From: Pseudomonas arsenicoxydans
Lineage (GTDB): Bacteria; Pseudomonadota; Gammaproteobacteria; Pseudomonadales; Pseudomonadaceae
Direction of reading: 5' to 3'
Assembly (NCBI RefSeq): GCF_900103875.1
Contig: NZ_LT629705.1
Span: forward strand, 2,861,001 to 2,925,000
Length of the DNA stretch: 64,000 nt
The notes beneath the pieces were generated by a model that searched no databases, was not told the origin of the DNA, and worked only from the letters and a program-made list of their open reading frames with translations. Positions 53,511-62,200 of this stretch are shown here, in pieces. A program made the translations under genes and the position numbers. Each line of letters begins with the position of its first letter. Positions within the stretch are counted from its first letter, which is position 1.

Positions 53511-54086
53511 TCAGAGAATGGACTGATAAGGAATCAACGCGTTGACCGACTTAATCAGGCCTTGGCGTAGCAGAAGATCAAGATAGGTTTCGACATCCAT
53601 CGGCGGCATCTTCAACTGCTGTCGTTGGCGCTGCGCCGCCGCGATGACTGCTGCCGGATCGAGGCTAAATAGGTTGCCGACGAACTCGTCAGGATGCTGA
53701 GCTTCGATATCGAAAGAGTCCAGCACAGCACAGGGAAAGTCTTTTTGATTAAACGTGACGATGACGCTGGCATGACAACGAATGGCGGCCGCCAGCACGT
53801 GTCGATCATCGATGTCAGGCAGCGATAATCCTTCGATCAGGTTTTCGTAACCTGTTACGCAAGCATCGGGTAAAGCCTGATCCATCAGTTCGGACGTGCG
53901 ATCAGTTTGTTTTGCCGTCAGGTCCGGACGGTTCTTGAGCAGATTACGTTTTCACTCATTGTGTATCTCCAAAGACCATTTCGCTCTGAAACGACCGGAG
54001 AGTGCCAGCCACATCAGAAAATCTCTCAAGGGCGCTGGGTACAGCACACAGGCGTCATATACAGCGGTAAAAGAAGATTGCCTCAC
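53511..54086 (-). pseudogene. PIN-domain toxin (VapC-like) interrupted by an in-frame TGA
   Basis: The minus-strand frame reads as one 191-codon PIN protein from GTG 54086 to the stop at 53511, apart from a TGA at 53952-53954 (codon 45). Before it comes SSFTAVYDACVLYPAPLRDF (with the first catalytic Asp of PIN proteins) and WSLEIHNE; after it KRNLLKNRPDL, then GLSLPDIDDRHVLAAAIRCH and VIVTFNQKDFP. In relatives a Trp usually occupies the TGA position (EW.RN), so a TGG to TGA change fits. The downstream piece (from 53885) lacks the catalytic Asp and is unlikely to be active. The start overlaps the antitoxin stop (GTGA). Confidence 0.85.
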
Positions 54087-54550
54087 TCGTATCCTGTCCT
54101 TAACGCTTGTGCCTGCTCGGCAAGAAGCATCATTGCTTGCTCGCTGGCAGTGTCGCGCCGGTTTTTATAGTCCATCAAATCGGCAAAGCGTACACGTCGG
54201 TGCTTGCCGGTTTTGTGGTAGGACAAGTCGCCGGATTCGAGCAGTTTGATCAGGTGCGGGCGTGAGACGTTGAGCAAGTCAGCCGCTTCCTGGGTAGTCA
54301 GTTCAGCGTGAATCGGGACCACTTTGACCGCGTTGCCTGCAGCGAGCTCAGCCAGAATGTCGACAAGCAGCCGGAGTGCCGAGGTCGGGAGTTCGACACT
54401 GTGGGCTTCGTTCTGCTCGTCGAAAATCTGGATGCGTTGTGTGTCGAATTGAGTGGCGAGATAGGCCGCCAAGGCACGCTGCCCCTCGACGGCTGCCTGG
54501 ACTTCGCGCTCCATAGGCAAGGTGATCGGCGGGTGGATGACAGGTGGCAT
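54083..54550 (-). CDS. Excisionase-type HTH antitoxin of the PIN pair
   Basis: A 155-residue protein beginning MPPVIHPPITLPMEREVQ, with a MerR/excisionase HTH in the second half: LTTQEAADLLNVSRPHLIKLL, then HRRVRFADLMDYKNRRD. Such proteins precede PIN-domain toxins in type II toxin-antitoxin operons, where they neutralise the toxin and repress the operon. ATG 54550 follows a TTGGAAACC site; a longer frame to 54583 is less likely. It is translationally coupled to the broken toxin. Confidence 0.8.
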   Translation of the reverse strand: MPPVIHPPITLPMEREVQAAVEGQRALAAYLATQFDTQRIQIFDEQNEAHSVELPTSALRLLVDILAELAAGNAVKVVPIHAELTTQEAADLLNVSRPHLIKLLESGDLSYHKTGKHRRVRFADLMDYKNRRDTASEQAMMLLAEQAQALRTGYE

Positions 54551-54575
54551 AGCGGTTTCCAATATTCTGAATAAT

Positions 54576-54631
54576 CGAAGCACGCAGGCTATTCGAATTA
54601 ATCGAAAATCGAAATAAACGAAATAATCGAA
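54576..54631. promoter_or_regulatory. CGAA repeat array upstream of the antitoxin (putative operator)
   Basis: Six CGAA tetramers begin at 54576, 54594, 54603, 54610, 54619 and 54628, mostly 9 bp apart (18, 9, 7, 9, 9) in an AT-rich region immediately upstream of the antitoxin gene. The regular spacing and location suggest binding sites for the HTH antitoxin; this is inference. Confidence 0.5.
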
Positions 54632-54676
54632 ACGTCAGATCGTTTTTAACAACGCCCCCCGGACGGGCTCAGTCAG

Positions 54677-55396
54677 TCAGAACGCGGCTTTGCCTATCGA
54701 GGATCCGCCGTCGACGAACAACGTTTGTCCGGTGATAAACCCGCTCTGCTCCGACAACAAGAACGCAATCGCCGCGGCGATCTCCTGCGGCTGCCCCAAA
54801 CGCCCCATCGGCACACCCGCCAGATACCGCGCTTCGCCTTCACTACCTGGGGGATTGTTTGCCCGAAACAGTTCCGTTTCAGTTGGCCCCGGCGCCACCG
54901 CGTTCACCGTCACACCGGTTTGTGCCAGTTCCAGTGCCCACGACCGGGTGAAGCTGATCAGCGCCGCTTTGGCCGCCGCATATGCAGTGCGCTGGGTGAT
55001 GCCAAGCACCGTCAAACTGGAGATGTTCACCACCCGACCCCAACCCTTGGCGCGCATGTTCGGCAGCAGCGCCTGAGTGGCCTGCAACGCCGAATGCAGG
55101 TTGACCCGCATCACGTCATCGAAGGTGTCGAGGTCGATTTCACCCAGCACTTGCGGGCGTACCAGCCCGACGTTGTTCACCAGTCCGTCGAACTCGTAAG
55201 TCCTGGCCAGGTCCGCCAATACTTCCTGGGTCAGCGTTCTGTCGCCCAGGTCCAGTGGAAACAGAATGCCGGGAAAGCTCAGGTCAGGCGTTCGGGCAAT
55301 GCCGACCACCCGATGCCCGGCGCGGTCCAGATGCTCGGCCACTGCCCGACCAATGCCTTTGCTGGCGCCGGTAATGAGAAAGGTACGTCGAGTCAT
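54677..55396 (-). CDS. Short-chain dehydrogenase/reductase (SDR family)
   Basis: A 239-residue classical SDR: NAD(P)-binding TGASKGIGRAVAEHLD (about 8-23), NNVGLVRP, catalytic Ser in NISSLTVLG, and Tyr-Lys in YAAAKAALISF. The C-terminus ends in the ITGQTLFVDGGSSIG loop. Substrate cannot be told from sequence. It is a single gene between the toxin pair and an MFS exporter gene, all on the minus strand. The 169-bp gap 55397-55565 before the MFS gene shows no feature. Confidence 0.88.
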   Translation of the reverse strand: MTRRTFLITGASKGIGRAVAEHLDRAGHRVVGIARTPDLSFPGILFPLDLGDRTLTQEVLADLARTYEFDGLVNNVGLVRPQVLGEIDLDTFDDVMRVNLHSALQATQALLPNMRAKGWGRVVNISSLTVLGITQRTAYAAAKAALISFTRSWALELAQTGVTVNAVAPGPTETELFRANNPPGSEGEARYLAGVPMGRLGQPQEIAAAIAFLLSEQSGFITGQTLFVDGGSSIGKAAF

Positions 55397-55565
55397 TTCA
55401 CGCTCCTTGAAAGAACATGCCGCCGGGTCAGGCCGCGTTTGAAGGGTCGGCCGCGAATCGCATCCAGCATCGCTTCAGGCTTTGGGTGCTGAGTGTAATC
55501 CGGGTTGACCCAGGTCTTACAAGGATCTGTAGGGGCGGAATCTGACCTGCGAAACTTTTGACGTT

Positions 55566-56771
55566 TTACGCCGTGGCCAATTGGCCTTTGTGCGAAACAC
55601 TCAAGAACCGCATCAACGCCAACAACGGAAATGCGCTGCCCACGATCACGATCCATAACCAGCCGCCATGCTCATACACCGCGCTGGCCACCGAGGAACC
55701 AAACGCGCCACCGATGAAGATGCTGGTCATGTACAGCGCATTCAAGCGGCTGCGGCTTTTGGCGTCGAGGGCGTAGACCGCGCGTTGGCCGAGGACCATG
55801 TTCATTTGCACGCAGAAGTCGAGGACCACGCCGGTGACCGCGAGGCCGATGACGCTGTAGACCGGATGGATGAAGGCCGGCAGAAAGCTCAGGCTGGCGA
55901 ACAGCAGGGCCAGCAATGATGCGATGCGCGTGTGGCCAGCGTCGGCCAGTCGACCGGCGATGGGCGCGGCGATGGCGCCAATGGCACCGACCAGGGCGAA
56001 GATCGCGATCTGGGTTTGCGACAGGCCATGATTGCGCGCCAGCTCCAGTGGAACAGCGGTCCAGAACAGGCTGAACGTGGCGAACATGCAGCCCTGGTAG
56101 AACGCGCGTTGACGCAACACCGGTTGTTGGCGCAACAACGTCCACAAAGAGCCGAGCAACTGACTATAGGATGCGCTGTGATCAGGCTGGCGCTTGGGAA
56201 TGGTCAGCGCCAGCACGATGCTGATCGCGGCCATCAACACCGCCGCAATCACGAACATCGCACGCCAGCCGAAGTGGTCTGCCACGACGCTGGACACTGG
56301 CCGCGCCAACAAAATGCCCAGCAGCAAACCGCCCATGATCCCGCCGACCACACGGCCGCGCGACTCTTCAGGCGCCAGGTGCGCAGCCAGCGGAATCAGG
56401 ATCTGTACCGACACCGAACTGAAACCCACCAGCAGCGATATCAGCAAAAACACGTTCGGCTGCTCGGTGAATGCAGCGCCCAACAGACTGGCAATCGCCA
56501 CCACGGTGGTGATGATCATCAGGCGGCGGTTTTCCAGCAGATCGCCCAGCGGCACGAGGAAGAACAGACCCAGCGCGTAACCGATCTGGGTTAGCGAAAC
56601 AATCAGGCTGGCCATCGTGCTGGTCAGGCCGATGTCTGGCGCAATCAGGCCGATGATCGGCTGGGCGTAGTAGATGTTGGCCACAATGGCGCCGCAGCAA
56701 AAGGCGAACAGCATCACCATGCCTTTGGTCATTGTCGCGGTGCCGTGGGGTGCCTGAGTTGCTGGGTTCAT
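55566..56771 (-). CDS. MFS transporter, drug-efflux type
   Basis: A 401-residue major facilitator protein with about 12 transmembrane helices. The MFS signature GDLLENRRLMI lies in the cytoplasmic loop after helix 2 (variant of GxLaDrxGrR), and AAHLAPEESRGRVVGGIMGG follows helix 4. Related to the AraJ/YnfM group of exporters; substrate unknown. ATG 56771 (MNPATQAPHG) is preferred to GTG 56783. Confidence 0.85.
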   Translation of the reverse strand: MNPATQAPHGTATMTKGMVMLFAFCCGAIVANIYYAQPIIGLIAPDIGLTSTMASLIVSLTQIGYALGLFFLVPLGDLLENRRLMIITTVVAIASLLGAAFTEQPNVFLLISLLVGFSSVSVQILIPLAAHLAPEESRGRVVGGIMGGLLLGILLARPVSSVVADHFGWRAMFVIAAVLMAAISIVLALTIPKRQPDHSASYSQLLGSLWTLLRQQPVLRQRAFYQGCMFATFSLFWTAVPLELARNHGLSQTQIAIFALVGAIGAIAAPIAGRLADAGHTRIASLLALLFASLSFLPAFIHPVYSVIGLAVTGVVLDFCVQMNMVLGQRAVYALDAKSRSRLNALYMTSIFIGGAFGSSVASAVYEHGGWLWIVIVGSAFPLLALMRFLSVSHKGQLATA

Positions 56772-57005
56772 AACGGGTCTCACTGAACAGAAGGGGATGC
56801 GCGCAGGCTAAAGAGGTCACGGATTCGGCAGAAGAGGGTTTGAAGTGATAGCAATCATTCCTTTGCGGAATGAGTGACGGACGCGTGTGATGTCCATCGA
56901 TGAGCCTTGCGTCAAAACATCGAGGTCTGATGATACATTCACTTACATCCTGTTCGATAGCGTGCTTATGTTCTCTCTCACGTTTCATAACCGGAAGGCA
57001 CTTCC

Positions 57006-57636
57006 ATGAATTCGATGTTTCGTCACCTTGTTCGCGGCGTTTCAGCTCTAACCTTGATCGGCTTGTTCACGGCGGGCGTGGCACAGGCTGCCGATGCACC
57101 GGGCATGCGCATCGGCGTGCGGGGCGAGATCACCGGGGTGAGCCCGGATGCCTTGAAAGTCCACGTCAACAGTGGTGAAAACGTGGTCATCAATCTGAAC
57201 CCGGATACCAAGGTCCGCGCCGTCACCCTGGCCAATATCGAAGACATCAAGCCCGGCAGCTACATTGGTACGGCGGCGATACCGCAAGACGATGGCACGC
57301 TCAAGGCGCTGGAAGTCCACGTTTTCCCGCCGGAGCTGGCCGGCAGTGGCGATGGGCATCGGCCGTTCGATCTGGTCAAGGGCAGCAGCATGACCAATGG
57401 CAGTGTGGGGGATCTGGTGGTCAGCAACGGCCGGATCCTGACCGTCAACTACAAGGGCGGGCAGCAGAAGATTCTGGTGCCGGAAGATGTGCCGATCGTG
57501 AACCTGGTGCCAGGTGATCGCAGTTTGCTGAAAGTCGGGGGTGAAGATCGTCACGTTTGTCACCCAAAGTGCGGACGGGACGCTGACCGCGCAATCGATC
57601 TCGGCGGGCAAGGATGGTGTTACGCCACCGATGTAA
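57006..57636 (+). pseudogene. Exported DUF5666-like protein broken by a +1 frameshift
   Basis: The protein begins with a signal peptide (LTLIGLFTAGVAQAADAP) and a beta-rich domain (MRIGVRGEITGVSPDALKVH, GSYIGTAAIPQDDGTLKALE). At a run of five G (57537-57541) the frame shifts; removing one G restores VGVKIVTFVTQSADGTLTAQ and a stop at 57634-57636, giving 209 residues with a plausible end. As written, the frame continues through a palindromic repeat to 57800 (264 residues) and overlaps sbp. The family name is tentative. A sequencing error, mutation or phase-variable tract are all possible. Confidence 0.75.
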
Positions 57637-57666
57637 CGGTGCATCGAGGAATGAACTCACCAATGA

Positions 57667-57772
57667 GGCATTCCCATGCTCTGCGTGGGAATGCCTCATT
57701 GGACGCTTTGCGTCCGCTGTTGGGACGCGGAGCGTCCCGGGCTGCATTCCCACGCAGAGCGTGGGAACGATC
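57667..57772. repeat. Palindromic intergenic repeat, copy 1
   Basis: About 105 bp of nested palindromes built from GTTCCCACGCTCTGCGTGGG-type units and a GGACGC...GCGTCC stem. Copy 2 lies at 60666-60772 with few differences. It sits between the frameshifted gene and sbp (convergent) and is likely a REP-like dispersed element of Pseudomonas; it is not coding, although frames across it look open. Confidence 0.8.
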
Positions 57773-57793
57773 AGTCAGCGGCGGGCTCAGGAA

Positions 57794-58792
57794 TTACTGA
57801 CCGTTGTAGATCTGATCAAAGATCCCGCCATCATTGAAGTGGGTCTTCTGCACGGTGCGCCAGTCGCCGAAAGTCTTCTCTACCGACAGGAAATCCACTT
57901 TCGGGAAGCGATCAGTGTACTTGGCCAGCACGGCCGGATCACGCGGACGCAGGTAGTTCGCCGCCGCAATCTCCTGGCCTTCCGGCGACCACAGGTACTT
58001 CAGGTATTCCTCGGCCGCTGCACGGGTGCCTTTTTTGTCGACGGTTTTGTCGACCACGGACACCGGTGGCTCGGCTTCGGCGGAAACACTTGGGTAGATC
58101 ACTTCAAACTGGTCACGGCCAAACTCACGGGCAATCATTTCCGCTTCGTTTTCGAAGGTCACCAGCACGTCGCCGATCTGGTTGGTCATGAAGGTTGTGG
58201 TCGCTGCGCGGCCACCGGTATCCAGTACAGGCGCTTGCTTGAACAGCTTGCCGACGAAGTCTTTGGCCTTGTTTTCGTCGCCGCCATTCTTCAGCACGTA
58301 ACCCCAGGCCGAGAGGTAGGTGTAGCGGCCGTTACCCGACGTTTTCGGATTCGGCACGATTACTTGCACGCCGTCCTTGAGCAGGTCGGGCCAGTCTTTC
58401 AGGGCTTTCGGGTTGCCTTTGCGGACGATGAACACGGTGGCCGAGGTAAACGGTGCGCTGTTGTTCGGCAGGCGGGTGACCCAGTTGTCCGGGACCAGTT
58501 TGCCGTTGTCCGCCAAAGCGTTGATGTCAGTGGCCATGTTCATGGTGATGACGTCAGCCGGCAGGCCGTCGATCACCGAGCGCGCCTGTTTGCTGGAACC
58601 GCCGAAGGACATTTGCAGGGTGATGTTTTCGTTGTGCTCGGCTTGCCAGTGTTTCTGGAACGCAGTGTTGTAGTCCTTGTAGAAATCGCGCATCACGTCG
58701 TAGGAAACGTTGAGCAGAGTCGGTGCGGCCTGAGCCACGCTGGTCAGTGCCAGGCTAGCGGCCAGAAGTGAGGCGCCAAAGAGTTTTTTCAC
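57794..58792 (-). CDS. sbp: Periplasmic sulfate-binding protein
   Basis: The 332-residue protein has a signal peptide (MKKLFGASLLAASLALTSVA, cleaved after AQA) and the sulfate/thiosulfate-binding fold: LLNVSYDVMRDFYKDYN, GGSSKQARSVIDGLPADVI, NPKTSGNGRYTYLSAWGY, and FLSVEKTFGDW near the end. It delivers sulfate to the CysTWA ABC permease, which is not in this window. Expression is probably controlled by sulfur supply. CysP-type binding proteins are the close alternative. Confidence 0.93.
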   Translation of the reverse strand: MKKLFGASLLAASLALTSVAQAAPTLLNVSYDVMRDFYKDYNTAFQKHWQAEHNENITLQMSFGGSSKQARSVIDGLPADVITMNMATDINALADNGKLVPDNWVTRLPNNSAPFTSATVFIVRKGNPKALKDWPDLLKDGVQVIVPNPKTSGNGRYTYLSAWGYVLKNGGDENKAKDFVGKLFKQAPVLDTGGRAATTTFMTNQIGDVLVTFENEAEMIAREFGRDQFEVIYPSVSAEAEPPVSVVDKTVDKKGTRAAAEEYLKYLWSPEGQEIAAANYLRPRDPAVLAKYTDRFPKVDFLSVEKTFGDWRTVQKTHFNDGGIFDQIYNGQ

Positions 58793-58885
58793 TGCGCATT
58801 CCTTGTTCTAATTTAAATTTGAGGCAATTTGCCAGCGACTATAACTGCGCTCGCATAGTCCCTTAAAGATTAAAAAGCACTTTGC

Positions 58886-59710
58886 TTATTCCAGTTTTTT
58901 GAACAGTGCATTGCCACAGCGTGAGCAGAATGCGGCGCCATGTTCATGGCTGCTTTTCTTGCACACCGGGCAGTCGTGTTGCAGCTGTTCACCGCGCATG
59001 GCGTTGGCCAGTTCGGCAGTGAAAATCCCGGTCGGCACCGCGATGATCGAGTAACCAGTGATCATCACCAGCGATGAAATCACTTGGCCCAACGGCGTCT
59101 TGGGCACGATGTCACCGAAGCCCACGGTAGTCAGCGTGACAATCGCCCAGTAGATGCCTTTGGGAATGCTGGTGAAGCCGTGTTCCGGGCCTTCGATCAC
59201 ATACATCAATGTGCCGAACACCGTCACCAAGGTGCAGACGCTGACGAGGAACACCACGATCTTTTGCTTGCTGCCGCGCAGCGCCGACATCAAATAGTTG
59301 GCTTGCTTGAGGTACGGGCTGAGCTTGAGCACGCGGAAAATCCGCAACATCCGGATGATCCGGATAATCAGCAGGTACTGCGCATCGGCGTAATACAGCG
59401 CAAGGATGCCGGGCACGATCGCCAGCAAATCCACCAGCCCGTAAAAGCTGAACGCATAGCGCAACGGCTTGGGTGAGCAGTAAAGCCGCAGACCGTATTC
59501 GATGGCGAAGATGATCGTGAAGCCCCACTCGATGTACGCCAGCACATTGGCGTAGTTCTGGTGGATCGCGTCGATGCTGTCGAGCATCACGATGATGATG
59601 CTGGCGAGGATGATCAACAGCAGGATGCCGTCGAAGCGCCGTCCTGCCGTGGTGTCGCTTTGGAAAACCATGACGTAAAGGTCTTTACGCCAGTCTTTGC
59701 TGCTGTCCAT
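58886..59710 (-). CDS. Voltage-gated potassium channel-like ion transporter with C-terminal zinc ribbon
   Basis: A 274-residue six-helix channel protein. The S4-like segment has regularly spaced arginines (LIIRIIRMLRIFRVLKLS), and the selectivity filter is TLTTVGFGDIVP. The C-terminus ends in a zinc-ribbon-like motif with CPVC and CSRCG pairs, unusual for a short channel. ATG 59710 follows AGGCGGT. It is a single gene next to the urea transporter gene. Confidence 0.9.
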   Translation of the reverse strand: MDSSKDWRKDLYVMVFQSDTTAGRRFDGILLLIILASIIIVMLDSIDAIHQNYANVLAYIEWGFTIIFAIEYGLRLYCSPKPLRYAFSFYGLVDLLAIVPGILALYYADAQYLLIIRIIRMLRIFRVLKLSPYLKQANYLMSALRGSKQKIVVFLVSVCTLVTVFGTLMYVIEGPEHGFTSIPKGIYWAIVTLTTVGFGDIVPKTPLGQVISSLVMITGYSIIAVPTGIFTAELANAMRGEQLQHDCPVCKKSSHEHGAAFCSRCGNALFKKLE

Positions 59711-59731
59711 GAATACCGCCTGAACCAATGA

Positions 59732-60646
59732 TCAGCGAAGCCTAGGTTGATTCTCCCCAGTAGCGCAAGGCTCACGGGCGATCGTGGCTTTGTCGGGCTT
59801 TTGAGTGGCTGCACGGAGCAGCCAGCAGGCGACGATGAATGGCGCGGTCAGCGTGGGCATACCGACAGCGGCAAACATCGGCGTCAGCAGCAGCGCCAAG
59901 GCAATACCGACCACAGGCCGCCACGACGGCTGGCGCTGCGAGCTGAAGGCGAGGGCGGCAAGCACGGCGTTGTAGCCACCGAGGCCGAGCAGGGCGGTGT
60001 AGAAGTCGTGGTTCAACAGACTCCAGCCCATGCCCGCGACAGACGCCAGCAACGCCCAACAGAATGCGCGGCGATCAGCGATCAACAAACCGGCGGCAAT
60101 CATCGCACCAGCCAGCGGATGACCCAGGAACATCACCTGGCCGAGGCCCTTGAGCGGGGCGGCGAGCATGTTTAGCGTGTTGATTTCGATCAAGTGCGCC
60201 GTTGTCGAGGGAGTGGCGAAACACAACACAAACCAGCTGATCCCCACAAAAGGTGCGGTATAGGCAGGCAGGTATTGGCTGATCCGCGCGCGTTTGAGCC
60301 ACTGTTGGGTAATCATCGCGCTCAGACCGCCGCAAGCAATGATCACCAGGGGCAACATCGCTGACCAGGGGAAATACAGACTCAGCAGCAGGCCAAGCAA
60401 AACGCCGTTATAGCTGAAGAGCCCGGCCTGACGGTCGGCCTTGGCATAGCCACGACGCTGCGCGGTGAGCAGCCCGGCGACGCCACCGAGCAGCGCACCG
60501 CCGAGCAACGCCGGTGCGGTAAAAAGAATCGCCAACAGGCACAGCAGACCGCACAGCGGATGGCGCTGGAGGAAGATCTGGCTGAAACCGTTGAGCAGGG
60601 CAGTCGCCCAATCGGGGCAGTGGGTGTTGAAGTGGTTGGCAGGCAT
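59732..60646 (-). CDS. Urea transporter family protein
   Basis: A 304-residue membrane protein with two homologous halves, each carrying the urea-transporter motif: GLFSYNGVLLGLLLSLYF in the first and GLGGYNAVLAALAFSSQ in the second, around about 10 helices. It probably moves urea down its gradient; no urease genes are in the window. ATG 60646 (MPANHFN) is preferred to the TTG at 60652. Confidence 0.85.
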   Translation of the reverse strand: MPANHFNTHCPDWATALLNGFSQIFLQRHPLCGLLCLLAILFTAPALLGGALLGGVAGLLTAQRRGYAKADRQAGLFSYNGVLLGLLLSLYFPWSAMLPLVIIACGGLSAMITQQWLKRARISQYLPAYTAPFVGISWFVLCFATPSTTAHLIEINTLNMLAAPLKGLGQVMFLGHPLAGAMIAAGLLIADRRAFCWALLASVAGMGWSLLNHDFYTALLGLGGYNAVLAALAFSSQRQPSWRPVVGIALALLLTPMFAAVGMPTLTAPFIVACWLLRAATQKPDKATIAREPCATGENQPRLR

Positions 60647-60665
60647 GATCAAGTCTATGGGTACA

Positions 60666-60772
60666 GATCGTTCCCACGCTCTGCGTGGGAATGCCTCAAT
60701 GGACGCTCTGCGTCTGCTCTTGGGACGCAGAGCGTCCCGGGCTGCATTCCCACGCAGAGCGTAGGAACGATC
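60666..60772. repeat. Palindromic intergenic repeat, copy 2
   Basis: Starts with GATCGTTCCCACGCTCTGCG and ends in the reverse-complement arm GTAGGAACGATC, with internal GGACGC/GCGTCC palindromes. It is nearly identical to copy 1 at 57667-57772. It lies between the urea transporter start and the end of pyk, so it could separate their transcripts. Confidence 0.85.
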
Positions 60773-60784
60773 TCGTTTAGGGGT

Positions 60785-62200
60785 TTAAATCAACGTCTCG
60801 ATACGCAGTGAGTTAGTCGATCCCGGCTGCCCAAACGGCACACCCGCGGTGATCAATAAGGTGTCCCCGCGCTGCGCCATGCCCTGGGCCTGTGCGATCT
60901 CCAGCGCCGTCGAGCACACTTCGTCCACCTGCCGCAGCCGATCATTGACCACTGAATGCACCCCCCACGCCACCGTCAAACGGCGCGCCGTCTGCAGGTT
61001 CGGTGTCAGGTTGAGGATCGGCACCGTCGGCCGTTCCCGCGCCGCACGCAGACTCGAAGTGCCCGACTCGCTGTAATTGACCAGCACCGCCACCGGCAGC
61101 ACGTTGCTGATGCGCCGAATCGCGCAGCTGATCGCATCGGAAACCGTCGCCTCAGCTTTCGGCCGACTGACATCCAGCTGCGTCTGGTAGTCCGGGCCGT
61201 TTTCTACCTGGCGGATGATCTTGCTCATCATCTGCACGGCTTCCAGCGGGTATTCGCCGGACGCGGTTTCCGCCGACAGCATTACCGCGTCGGCACCTTC
61301 GGCCACGGCGTTGGCCACGTCAGTGACCTCGGCGCGGGTCGGCGCGGGGGAGAAGCGCATCGACTCCAGCATTTGTGTCGCCACCACCACCGGTTTGCCG
61401 AGCTGACGGCAGATTGTGATGATGTTTTTCTGAATCTGCGGCACGCTTTCGGCCGGCACTTCCACGCCAAGGTCACCACGAGCGACCATGATCGCGTCGC
61501 TCAATTCAGCGATCTCGCGCAGCTGTGTCACGGCTGATGGCTTCTCGATCTTGGCCATCAGGAACGCCTTGTCGCCGATCAGTTCGCGGGCTTCGCGGAT
61601 GTCTTCCGGGCGTTGCACAAACGACAGCGCGACCCAGTCCACGCCCAGCTCCAGGCCGAAGCTCAAGTCGCGACGGTCCTTGGCGGTCAACGGGCTCAGG
61701 TCCAGCACCGCTTGCGGCACGTTCACCCCTTTGCGGTCGGACAATTCGCCGCCGTTGAGCACGGTGGTGTCGATGGCGTCGGCGTACTTGGTGACGACGC
61801 GGAGGCGCAATTTGCCGTCGTCGAGCAGCAGGTCCATGCCCGGTTCCAGCGCGGCTATGATTTCCGGGTGAGGCAAGTTAACGCGGCGCTGATCGCCCGG
61901 TGTCGGGTCGAGGTCCAGGCGCAAGGCTTGGCCGCGATGCAACTGCACCTTGCCCTCGGCGAACTTGCCGACCCGCAGTTTCGGGCCTTGCAGGTCCATC
62001 AGAATGCCCAGGGGGTAATTCAACTGGCGCTCGACCTCACGAATCCATTGATAGCGCTGGGCGTGGTCGGCGTGATCGCCGTGGCTGAAGTTCAGGCGAA
62101 AAATGTTGACCCCGGCCTGCACCAATTCACGGATGTCGTCGATCCCGTCGGTGGCCGGGCCGAGGGTGGCGAGGATTTTGACCTTTTTATCAGGCGTCAT
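60785..62200 (-). CDS. pyk: Pyruvate kinase
   Basis: A 471-residue pyruvate kinase, phosphoenolpyruvate + ADP to pyruvate + ATP. The N-terminus KVKILATLGPATDGIDDIRE, NIFRLNFSHG, the active-site MAKIEKPSAV and MVARGDLGVEVP (with the catalytic Lys and Asp/Glu ligands) and MLSAETASGEYPLEAV are present. It overlaps the glycerate kinase stop by 11 bp, so both are in one operon with the tartronate semialdehyde reductase gene. Among Pseudomonas pyruvate kinases this is the copy linked to glyoxylate/glycerate metabolism. Confidence 0.95.
   Translation of the reverse strand: MTPDKKVKILATLGPATDGIDDIRELVQAGVNIFRLNFSHGDHADHAQRYQWIREVERQLNYPLGILMDLQGPKLRVGKFAEGKVQLHRGQALRLDLDPTPGDQRRVNLPHPEIIAALEPGMDLLLDDGKLRLRVVTKYADAIDTTVLNGGELSDRKGVNVPQAVLDLSPLTAKDRRDLSFGLELGVDWVALSFVQRPEDIREARELIGDKAFLMAKIEKPSAVTQLREIAELSDAIMVARGDLGVEVPAESVPQIQKNIITICRQLGKPVVVATQMLESMRFSPAPTRAEVTDVANAVAEGADAVMLSAETASGEYPLEAVQMMSKIIRQVENGPDYQTQLDVSRPKAEATVSDAISCAIRRISNVLPVAVLVNYSESGTSSLRAARERPTVPILNLTPNLQTARRLTVAWGVHSVVNDRLRQVDEVCSTALEIAQAQGMAQRGDTLLITAGVPFGQPGSTNSLRIETLI

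Noticed and set aside
57614..58771. Plus-strand frame opposite sbp
   Set aside because: It starts inside a palindromic repeat and lies antisense to a convincing sulfate-binding protein.
60465..60811. Open frames over palindromic repeat copy 2 encoding RSAWECL-type peptides
   Set aside because: These arise from the repeated palindrome and are a known type of false gene call.
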